Assembly (NCBI GenBank): GCA_947378845.1 | Contig: CANCLQ010000010.1 | Span: 1-40,033 of the forward strand | Direction: 5' to 3' | DNA: 40,033 nucleotides | DNA from: Opitutia bacterium | GTDB taxonomy: Bacteria; Verrucomicrobiota; Verrucomicrobiia; Opitutales; UBA953 | Shown: positions 22,238 to 29,216 of the stretch, one piece after another | Position numbering within the stretch: position 1 is the stretch's first letter | Layout of the letters: the number at the start of each line of letters is the position of its first letter | Position numbers and translations under genes: made by a program | The notes under the pieces: model-generated | Databases searched by the model: none | What the model was told of the DNA's origin: nothing | What the model saw: only the letters and a program-made list of their open reading frames with translations

Positions 22238-24697
22238 ATGTTTCGCTGGGGAGTATTATTACTTTGCTTCATCGTCAGCCAAGCGCGAGCTACGCCGAAC
22301 GAGTGGTCCGGTATTTATCCGAGCTTGGCTTATTTCAATCAAGAAGGTGAATGTGGCACGGGTGCGGTCGTGCCATGGGCCGATCGACTCTGGGTGATCA
22401 CTTATGGTCCGCACTTACCTTACGGATCGAGCGATAAACTTTATGAGATTACGCCCGCACTCGAATTAATTGAGCGACCCGAAAGCGTGGGCGGTACGCC
22501 CGCTAATCGCATGCTGCATGCAGAGTCTCAGCAGTTAATCATCGGGCCCTACTTCATCGATGCTCAACGCAACGTCCGCGTCATTCCGCCTCAACTAATG
22601 CCCGGAAGGCTAACCGGAAATGCACGACACTTAACCGACCCCGCACATAAAATTTATTTTGCGACCATGGAAGACGGCCTCTTCGAGGTCGACGTGCAAA
22701 CCTTAGCGGTGAAGGGTTTAGTAAAAGAAATTAAAAATAAACCGAAGGCTGGGCAGACCGCTGAAACCAATCCAGCCACTTTGAAATCAACCTTGCCGGG
22801 CTATCACGGCAAAGGACTTTATTCAGGCCATGGTGTGGTCGTGATTGCGAATAACGGAGAAGATACACCTGCGGCATTAAAAAATCCTAATATCCCCAGC
22901 GGCGCCGTGGGCGAATGGAATGGCTCCGGCAACTGGCAACTCGTCCGCCGCAATCAGTTCACCGAAGTCACCGGCCCTGGCGGATTGAGTGGTAACGCAG
23001 ATCCTGCTACCGACCCATTATGGACGATTGGCTGGGATTATCGTTCGTTAATCTTAATGGTTAAAGACGCTGGCGGTTGGCATTCCTACCGTTTGCCCAA
23101 AGCGAGTCACACTTACGATGGAGCACACGGCTGGAATACGGAGTGGCCTCGCATTCGCGATATCGGTGAGGCGGGCACACGCTTAATGACGATGCATGGA
23201 ATGTTCTGGAGATTCCCAGAAACTTTTTCGGTAGAAAATTCTGCCGGCATTCGCCCAAGATCGACCTACTTAAAAGTCATCGGCGATTTCACACGCTGGA
23301 ACGATCAACTGGTGTTCGGCTGTGACGACACCGCCAAGTCGGAGTTTTTAAATAAGCGCGAAGCTAAAGGTGCACTCGCTGGGCCGGGCCAATCTCAGTC
23401 CAATCTTTGGTTCACGTCACTCGAAACGCCAGATCAACTCGGACCCGCAATCGGCCACGGCAGCGTTTGGTTAAACGAATCCGTTAAAGCGAAAATACCG
23501 TCTGACCCATTTTTATTATCGGGCTTCACCAAGCGTGCGCTTCATTTAGAACATGACGGGGAGTCATCGACTACCTTTACCCTCGAAGTGGACGTGCGGG
23601 GCAACAACCAGTGGTCAACCTGGCGCGAAGTCGAAATTCTCCGCGAAACAAAAAACGCTTGGGTCGAAATCCCCTCCGATCTCAAAGGCGTTTGGCTTCG
23701 CGTTAAATCTAATCGCGACATTGCGAGCGCCTCGGCTACATTTCAGTACGCCAATCCGGATAATCGCACCTCAGAAACTAGCCCCATTTTTTACGGACTA
23801 TCATCGATCAACGACGAGGCTTCACGTGGTGCATTTCTTTTAACACGAGGCGATAACCAACGCACCCTCGCCGTTTTAACGACACACTTATCTAAGGGTG
23901 AAACCACTGCCGGGACACTCTACGAACTAAATGGAAACATGCAGTTGGTGCAGGCAAATCAATCCGCCGCCGAAAAAATTCTTCAAGATACACGCATCCC
24001 GAGCGGCGTTATCACCAGCGATGAGGTATCTGTTATTTTTACAGAAAGCGGTCAACGTTGGCGCTTGCCGCGATCTCTCGAAATCAATGAGCGTCATTCA
24101 CTCGTACAAAATACACTGCGTAAAGCTCGCGAGGTTTGTACCGAGCGCGACCTACTTCAGGTTTACGGTACATTTTATGAATTGCCCGCTCTCAATGCCA
24201 TGGGGGCATTGCGTATGCGACCCATCGCCACAAGTAATTTAGCGATTCATGATTTCTGCTCTTATCGAGGGCTCTTGGTGTTAAGCGGAGTAAATCTAGC
24301 TAATGGAAAAAATAATCGTCACATCATTCGTTCCGAGGACGGACAAGCCGCTGTGTGGGTCGGCGCAGCAGACGACCTATGGCAACTCGGCAAACCTCGC
24401 GGCAACGGCGGGCCTTGGAAAAATACTTTAGTCAAAGCCCTCGAACCATCAGACCCGTACTTAATGACGGGCTACGACAAGAAAACGCTCTTACTCGAAA
24501 ACCACGGCGACGCTCCAAATGTCATAACGATGGAATGTGACGTTGCGGGCGATGGCCGTTTCAGTTCCTACCAGTCCTTCACCGTCACGCCGCAACAAAG
24601 ATTAAAAGTGGAATTGCCCGACTGGCTTAATGCCTATTGGGTGCGTTTTGTCTCAAATCAAAACGGAAAAATCAGCGCGCAATTAAGTTACGAATAA
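22238..24697 (+). CDS. Large secreted protein with an internal duplication, function unknown
   Basis: An 819-residue protein with a signal peptide (MFRWGVLLLCFIVSQARA); ATG 22238 is chosen because the frame upstream lies in comEC and spoils the signal. I do not recognise the family. Two halves share segments in the same order: LYEITPALELI / LYELNGNMQLV; RLMTMHGMFWRFPE / DLLQVYGTFYELPA; DFTRWNDQLVFG / DFCSYRGLLVLS; DPFLLSGFTKRALHLEHDG / DPYLMTGYDKKTLLLENHG; then similar strands ending in a membrane-free beta module (about 390-506 and 704-819). The first half carries an extra region of roughly 120 residues. Strand-rich WxxG-type repeats suggest beta-propeller blades plus a beta-sandwich. A role in carbohydrate or surface binding would be a guess. 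Confidence 0.75.
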   Translation: MFRWGVLLLCFIVSQARATPNEWSGIYPSLAYFNQEGECGTGAVVPWADRLWVITYGPHLPYGSSDKLYEITPALELIERPESVGGTPANRMLHAESQQLIIGPYFIDAQRNVRVIPPQLMPGRLTGNARHLTDPAHKIYFATMEDGLFEVDVQTLAVKGLVKEIKNKPKAGQTAETNPATLKSTLPGYHGKGLYSGHGVVVIANNGEDTPAALKNPNIPSGAVGEWNGSGNWQLVRRNQFTEVTGPGGLSGNADPATDPLWTIGWDYRSLILMVKDAGGWHSYRLPKASHTYDGAHGWNTEWPRIRDIGEAGTRLMTMHGMFWRFPETFSVENSAGIRPRSTYLKVIGDFTRWNDQLVFGCDDTAKSEFLNKREAKGALAGPGQSQSNLWFTSLETPDQLGPAIGHGSVWLNESVKAKIPSDPFLLSGFTKRALHLEHDGESSTTFTLEVDVRGNNQWSTWREVEILRETKNAWVEIPSDLKGVWLRVKSNRDIASASATFQYANPDNRTSETSPIFYGLSSINDEASRGAFLLTRGDNQRTLAVLTTHLSKGETTAGTLYELNGNMQLVQANQSAAEKILQDTRIPSGVITSDEVSVIFTESGQRWRLPRSLEINERHSLVQNTLRKAREVCTERDLLQVYGTFYELPALNAMGALRMRPIATSNLAIHDFCSYRGLLVLSGVNLANGKNNRHIIRSEDGQAAVWVGAADDLWQLGKPRGNGGPWKNTLVKALEPSDPYLMTGYDKKTLLLENHGDAPNVITMECDVAGDGRFSSYQSFTVTPQQRLKVELPDWLNAYWVRFVSNQNGKISAQLSYE

Positions 24698-24765
24698 TAT
24701 TTTAAGCTGAACGCATCTCCCCGCTTGCGCCCATCGCTAGAGCCAGCAAGTTCGACCCTCATCAC

Positions 24766-25842
24766 ATGGCCCAGCCGTTTGACACCATCGAAGAAGCCCT
24801 CGCGGATATTGCCGCTGGGAAGCTCGTGATTGTGACTGACGATGAGAACCGCGAAAACGAAGGCGACCTGGTAATGGCCGCGACCAAGGTCACACCCGAA
24901 ACGGTTAATATGATGATTCGTCACGCCCGCGGTTTAATCTGCGTGCCAACCGTTGATCATCAATTGCGACGCCTCGGCATCTCGCAAATGGTTCCCGAAA
25001 ATCGTGAATCACAGCGCACGGCATTCGCCGTATCAGTGGATGCCGCTGAAGGAATTTCTACAGGCATCAGCGCTTACGATCGCGCCAAGACGATTGCCAT
25101 TCTCGCCGACCCACAATCCAAACCCGAACAACTGGTTCAGCCCGGACACATCTTTCCGTTGATGGCTAAACCCGGCGGCGTGCTGCAACGCGCAGGTCAC
25201 ACCGAAGCCGCTGTCGATCTCGCCTCACTTGCCGGCCTTCACCCCAGCGGCGTGATTTGTGAAATTCTCAACGAAGACGGTTCAATGGCTCGCTTGCCGG
25301 AATTAATTGAACTCAAACAGAAATTTAATCTGCGTATGATTTCCATCGCGCAGTTGATTGAGTTCCGCCACCGCCGCGAGCGCCTCGTAGAATTAATCAC
25401 CGAGTCGACGTTCAGCTCGAGCTGGGGTCAGTTCCAATTGCGCGTGTATCGCTCCCTTCCTGATGGACGACAGCACTTGGCGTTCATTAAAGGAGCACCT
25501 TCAGCGGGGCCCACCCTCGTGCGCGTTCAACGCGAAAATCTTCTCGGCGATCTCTTCGGCGGAAAATCTTTCGGCGCCGGCAATTCACTTGAATCTAGTT
25601 TTGAAGCTATCGCTAAAGCGGGCAGCGGCGTTGTGGTACACGTGGCCCAACCATTTGGCGGCGTGACCGCCGACAGCGATGGCGTGCGCTTAAGTAAGAT
25701 GGACACACGCGACTATGGTATCGGCGCACAAATCCTTTCGCATATCGGACTCCGACAAATCCGCCTGATTACCAACAATCCAAGAAAAGTTATCGGCCTG
25801 GCGGGTTATGGTCTCGAAATCGTCGAACAAGTCCCGTTCTAA
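24766..25842 (+). CDS. RibBA-like: active DHBP synthase with degenerate GTP cyclohydrolase II domain
   Basis: The N-terminal half (about 1-200) is a 3,4-dihydroxy-2-butanone 4-phosphate synthase, which supplies the four-carbon unit of riboflavin from ribulose 5-phosphate. It has DDENRENEGDLV at 25-36, RHARGLICVP, and RAGHTEAAVDLASLAG from about 142. The C-terminal half is shaped like GTP cyclohydrolase II and keeps DTRDYGIGAQIL and TNNPRKVIGLAGYG, but the zinc loop is RVQRENLLGDLFGGKSFGAG (253-272) with none of the three Cys ligands and no catalytic RCDCG. It is therefore probably inactive as a cyclohydrolase, like the RibBX class. GTP cyclohydrolase II would have to be encoded elsewhere. ribH follows 72 bases later. 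Confidence 0.92.
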   Translation: MAQPFDTIEEALADIAAGKLVIVTDDENRENEGDLVMAATKVTPETVNMMIRHARGLICVPTVDHQLRRLGISQMVPENRESQRTAFAVSVDAAEGISTGISAYDRAKTIAILADPQSKPEQLVQPGHIFPLMAKPGGVLQRAGHTEAAVDLASLAGLHPSGVICEILNEDGSMARLPELIELKQKFNLRMISIAQLIEFRHRRERLVELITESTFSSSWGQFQLRVYRSLPDGRQHLAFIKGAPSAGPTLVRVQRENLLGDLFGGKSFGAGNSLESSFEAIAKAGSGVVVHVAQPFGGVTADSDGVRLSKMDTRDYGIGAQILSHIGLRQIRLITNNPRKVIGLAGYGLEIVEQVPF

Positions 25843-25871
25843 GCAGTTTAAATTTATTTCGTCTTGAAGAT

Positions 25872-25905
25872 GAAGGCAGAACCCCTTCCATCTGCCTTTC
25901 GTTCT
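25872..25905 (+). terminator. Terminator-like hairpin between ribBA and ribH
   Basis: AAGGCAGA (25873-25880), a 10-base loop and TCTGCCTT (25891-25898) are followed by TTTCGTTCTT. It lies 30 bases after the RibBA-like stop and only 10-40 bases ahead of the ribH ATG. It could end or attenuate the transcript between the two riboflavin genes. Confidence 0.5.
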
Positions 25906-25914
25906 TCCCACACC

Positions 25915-26454
25915 ATGAGCCAAGACAAACCTATAGCCAAGCCCATCAATGGGGCCGATTTTGTCTTCAGCGTGGTTGCGGCAAGTTACAATAGCGTGCT
26001 GGTTGATGCGTTATTGCAGCGCACTACTAAGACTCTGCTGGCTGCAGGCGTTAAAGAAAATAATATCCGCACTCTCCGCGTTCCTGGTTCGGGCGAACTA
26101 CCTTACGTCGCGCACATGACTGCAATGTCGGGCGAATGTGATTGTGTGATTGTGCTCGGCGTCGTGATAGCTGGCGACACCCCGCACCACGAAATCATCG
26201 CCCACTCCACTGCACACGCCTTGCAAGAAACCAGCTTACGCTCCGAAGTGCCCGTCATTAACGGCATCGTTGTAACTAATACCCGAGCCCAAGCCGAAGC
26301 CCGCTGTACGGGTGACCTAGATCGCGGCACAGAATTTGCTCAAGCAGCGTTAGCGATGGCCGCTCACCGCAAGGTTCTCGGCGAGAGACTCGACCAACTC
26401 GATATCGACGACGGAAATAAATTTGGCGGATCTAATCCATTTGCGCCCAACTAA
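25915..26454 (+). CDS. ribH: 6,7-dimethyl-8-ribityllumazine synthase
   Basis: Condenses 5-amino-6-ribitylaminouracil with DHBP, the penultimate riboflavin step; usually a 60-mer or pentamer. Family segments: VVAASYNSVLVDALLQ, VPGSGELPYVA (usually VPGAFEIP), VVIAGDTPHHEIIAHS with the catalytic His after the TP, and PVINGIVVTNTRAQAEAR. The N-terminal extension before the first strand is about 15 residues. The frame opens at 25864, but ATG 25915 is the natural start (179 residues), preceded by TTCCCACACC rather than a Shine-Dalgarno sequence. Somewhat divergent substitutions (Ser-Gly in the ribityl loop, Ala for Arg before GDTPH) leave the active His in place. nusB follows by one base. Confidence 0.93.
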   Translation: MSQDKPIAKPINGADFVFSVVAASYNSVLVDALLQRTTKTLLAAGVKENNIRTLRVPGSGELPYVAHMTAMSGECDCVIVLGVVIAGDTPHHEIIAHSTAHALQETSLRSEVPVINGIVVTNTRAQAEARCTGDLDRGTEFAQAALAMAAHRKVLGERLDQLDIDDGNKFGGSNPFAPN

Positions 26455-26455
26455 A

Positions 26456-26935
26456 ATGGAAGAATCTACTCCAGAGAACGCGCCAGCAGTACCGCCGAAG
26501 CGCAATCGCCGTCACGATAACCGTGTCGCTGCGATGCAATTCCTCTATTCCTGGGAAGTGCAACGCCACCCCGACACCGTAACTGCTCTGTTTGATTTTT
26601 TCAGCGAACAATCACAGCCCCGCGATTACTACTCCTTTGCCGAAGAGCTCATTCACGGCGTGATTAAAGACCTTTTACTGATTGATGAAATCATTGTGCG
26701 CTTCGCGCAAAATTGGGCCTTTGAACGTATTGCAAAAGTCGATCTCGCGATTCTTCGCCTCGCGATTTTTGAGCTCATGCGTCGCACCGACATTCCACCC
26801 GTAGTCACAATCAATGAAGCAGTGGACATTGCGAAGGCGTACTCGACTGACGAATCCAAGCGCTTCGTTAACGGGATCTTGGATCGCTACAAAGGCGAAC
26901 TCGGACGCGACCCACGCAAAGCTGGAAATATTTAA
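26456..26935 (+). CDS. nusB: Transcription antitermination factor NusB
   Basis: RNA-binding partner of NusE (S10) in rRNA antitermination. All-helical NusB fold: after a Glu/Pro/Arg-rich leader of about 30 residues comes NRVAAMQFLYSWEVQ, then ELIHGVIKDLLLIDEIIVRF, the central IAKVDLAILRLAIFELMRR hallmark, and PPVVTINEAVDIAKAYSTDE with KRFVNGILDRY near the end. ATG 26456 comes one base after the ribH stop, giving the ribH-nusB order found in many bacteria; ftsY follows two bases after its stop. Confidence 0.95.
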   Translation: MEESTPENAPAVPPKRNRRHDNRVAAMQFLYSWEVQRHPDTVTALFDFFSEQSQPRDYYSFAEELIHGVIKDLLLIDEIIVRFAQNWAFERIAKVDLAILRLAIFELMRRTDIPPVVTINEAVDIAKAYSTDESKRFVNGILDRYKGELGRDPRKAGNI

Positions 26936-26937
26936 TT

Positions 26938-27846
26938 ATGTCGGGCGGGTTTTTTGCGAAAATCAAAACAGGCCTCAGCCGCACGGCGGAGGCGGTTTCA
27001 AATTTATTGGCAAAGCCTATCGATGAACAATCGGCTGAACAATTGCGTGAGCGTTTAATTGCTGGAGATTTTGGCGTCGCTACGGCCAATGAAGCCGTTG
27101 CGGCTGCACAAGCTGCATGGAAAGCAGACGGCGCACTGCGCAAGGCCGGACCAGCCGAAGCTGCAGCGCACGTGATTGAAGATGCATTAAAAGACAGCGG
27201 CCCTTGGCAATCCACTTCCAACAACAAGCCCACCGTCATCATGCTTCTCGGCGTGAATGGTGCGGGTAAGACTACTACCGCTGCTAAATTAGTCGCACTC
27301 TGGAAAAACGCCGGAAAGAAAAGTTTACTGGGTGCCTGTGATACATTTCGTGCCGCGGCTGGCGAACAACTCTCCGCATGGGCTGCACGCCTCGACACAG
27401 AAATCGTGAACGGAGCAGCGGGTGCAGATCCTGCCGCAGTCGCTTTTGATGCCGTCAAAGCCGCCGTGGCTCGCGGAGTGGACTTCGCGATTCTCGATAC
27501 TGCTGGGCGATTGCACACCAAGTCTCATTTACTGGATGAACTGAAAAAGGTGGTACGCGTTATCGATAAAGCCCTCCCAGGTGCACCGCATGAGAAATGG
27601 CTCGTCGTCGATGGTTCGCTGGGCGCCAACTCTATCGAACAGGCAAAAGTTTTTCATGAAGCAGTCGGACTCACTGGTTTAATCGTGACCAAGCTCGATG
27701 GATCCGCGCGCGGCGGTGCAATTGTCGCCATCGTCCGAGAGCTTGGGGTGCCCGTACGCTTTGTCGGACTCGGCGAAAAGCCCGAGGACCTACAATCATT
27801 TGATAAAAAGGCATACGCTCGCTCTGTTGTTGGGCTGACAGCGTAG
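26938..27846 (+). CDS. ftsY: Signal recognition particle receptor FtsY
   Basis: GTPase docking ribosome-SRP complexes to the membrane. N domain (about 1-90, FFAKIKTGLSRTAEAVSNLL at the start) lacks the long acidic A domain, as in many bacteria. The G domain has GVNGAGKTTTAAKL (G1), DTFRAAAGEQL (G2), DTAGRLHTKSHLLDEL (G3) and TKLDGSARGGA (G4). The insertion-box/ALLO region reads VVDGSLGANSIEQA where most FtsY have a D-x-T-x-G-Q-N-A pattern, so the Gln is Ala. The end (LGEKPEDLQSFDKKAYARSV) differs from the usual DL-x-x-F-D-x-x-x-F-V but occupies the same place. It is in the run ribH-nusB-ftsY-aroB. Confidence 0.94.
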   Translation: MSGGFFAKIKTGLSRTAEAVSNLLAKPIDEQSAEQLRERLIAGDFGVATANEAVAAAQAAWKADGALRKAGPAEAAAHVIEDALKDSGPWQSTSNNKPTVIMLLGVNGAGKTTTAAKLVALWKNAGKKSLLGACDTFRAAAGEQLSAWAARLDTEIVNGAAGADPAAVAFDAVKAAVARGVDFAILDTAGRLHTKSHLLDELKKVVRVIDKALPGAPHEKWLVVDGSLGANSIEQAKVFHEAVGLTGLIVTKLDGSARGGAIVAIVRELGVPVRFVGLGEKPEDLQSFDKKAYARSVVGLTA

Positions 27847-27887
27847 GTTGGCTTGCCACCGCTAGTACAAAGTATCAGCGTGTCGGC

Positions 27888-28985
27888 ATGCCGGTCGAAA
27901 GCATCAGCGTAAAACTTGGATCTCGCTCCTACATGGTGCGTATCGGTGATGGCGTGTGGTCAGAAGTTTTAACAGCGGCCACTGAGCGTACACAAAAGGG
28001 TCAACGCTGCGTAGCTATCACTTCGCCCGCTATCGCCGCGGCACGACCCGAGTCCATTCAGGCGCTCCAAAAACTCATGCCTGTTTTAATTTCCACGCAT
28101 GATGGCGAGAAAGCAAAGTCAGCCGAAGAGCTCGCGCGCATCTGGAACTTCCTAGCCGAAAATCGCGTGGCACGCGATGGTGCAGTATTTGCATTAGGCG
28201 GCGGAGTCATCGGTGACCTTGCAGGTTTTGCTGCAGCCACTTACCAGCGCGGCATTGATTTCATTCAAGTGCCCACAACGCTTCTAGCGATGGTCGACAG
28301 TTCAGTCGGCGGAAAAACCGGCATCAATCTCGTTGCGGGGAAAAACTTGGTTGGAAGCTTTCACCAACCCAAAGCAGTTTTAGCCGACACCTCGATTTTA
28401 TCGACCCTACCTCCGCGTGAATTCGCAGCGGGTATGGCCGAAGTTATTAAACATGCATTGATTGCAGATCGCGCGCTCTTCGCCGAACTACAAACATCTG
28501 CACCATTGAGTTGGAATAGCCCGAGCTTACCCAAAATCATTCGACGCTGCGTAGAAATTAAAGCCGAAGTCGTCGCTGGAGATGAATTTGAAACGCAAGC
28601 TTCCGGCGGACGTGCTTTATTAAACTTGGGTCATACTTTCGGCCACGCCATCGAAGCAGTCGCTGGCTATGGCAACTACTTACACGGCGAAGCAGTCGCG
28701 ATTGGTTTAGTGATGGCCGCTCAACTCTCTGCCGAGCTCGGACAGTGCACTGCCAACGATGTAGCTGCGATTGAGAAAACAATCGCCGCCTACCAACTGC
28801 CTACACGCCTGCGTAGCCCGCTAGCGGTTGAAGATTTATTAGCAGCCATGCGTCGCGACAAAAAAGTACGCGAAGGAAAATTGCGTTTCGTTTTATTAAA
28901 AAACATCGGCGGCGCACAAACGACGTCCGACGTACCCGAAACTCTTGCCCGTAAGATTTTTATTGCGGGCGGAGCGAGTGCTTAA
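27888..28985 (+). CDS. aroB: 3-dehydroquinate synthase
   Basis: Second shikimate step: DAHP to 3-dehydroquinate, NAD- and metal-dependent. Family segments run in order: FALGGGVIGDLAGFAAATYQ, then QVPTTLLAMVDSSVGGKTGI, GMAEVIKHALIAD (first metal ligand Glu), LLNLGHTFGHAIEA (His ligands) and LHGEAVAIGLVMA. Length 365 is normal. ATG 27888 lies 41 bases after ftsY with no Shine-Dalgarno sequence. The stop overlaps the stop of the convergent lipoprotein gene within TTAA. Confidence 0.96.
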   Translation: MPVESISVKLGSRSYMVRIGDGVWSEVLTAATERTQKGQRCVAITSPAIAAARPESIQALQKLMPVLISTHDGEKAKSAEELARIWNFLAENRVARDGAVFALGGGVIGDLAGFAAATYQRGIDFIQVPTTLLAMVDSSVGGKTGINLVAGKNLVGSFHQPKAVLADTSILSTLPPREFAAGMAEVIKHALIADRALFAELQTSAPLSWNSPSLPKIIRRCVEIKAEVVAGDEFETQASGGRALLNLGHTFGHAIEAVAGYGNYLHGEAVAIGLVMAAQLSAELGQCTANDVAAIEKTIAAYQLPTRLRSPLAVEDLLAAMRRDKKVREGKLRFVLLKNIGGAQTTSDVPETLARKIFIAGGASA

Positions 28986-29215
28986 GGCTTAGGCCCGACC
29001 GCAGGTTGAATCGCACGCCAGTCGCCTTCTTGAAGTCGACGCTGATTCTTTTCATTAGCCTCACGAATCTGTTCCGTTAATTTTCCGTCGGTACTATTTT
29101 CACCCGCGATTGCGGATGCAGCTGGCGACTTCTCTGCGATGAATGATTTATCGTCCTTCGGAACGGCACAGCCCGCCAAACTTAAGGCCGTAAATAAATA
29201 AAAGAGGGGCTTCAT
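28982..29215 (-). CDS. Small lipoprotein, function unknown
   Basis: A 77-residue protein with a clean lipoprotein signal: hydrophobic MKPLFYLFTALS followed by lipobox LAGC (Cys16). The mature part is polar, Glu/Gln/Arg-rich and probably helical in EQIREANEKNQRRLQEGDW. Residue 17 is Ala and 19 is Lys, so no Asp+2 inner-membrane retention signal; outer-membrane location is plausible. It begins one base after the stop of the phosphohexomutase (TAATATG), so the two are translationally coupled. Confidence 0.75.
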   Translation of the reverse strand: MKPLFYLFTALSLAGCAVPKDDKSFIAEKSPAASAIAGENSTDGKLTEQIREANEKNQRRLQEGDWRAIQPAVGPKP

Positions 29216-29216
29216 A

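Noticed and set aside
24698..24765. Possible FMN riboswitch upstream of the RibBA-like gene
   Set aside because: The gap is only 68 bases and lacks the AGGGNC/GGTGAAATTCC-type elements of the RFN structure.
26868..27521. 217-codon minus-strand open frame opposite ftsY
   Set aside because: It is the antisense shadow of ftsY, Ala/Ser-rich, with no recognisable motif.
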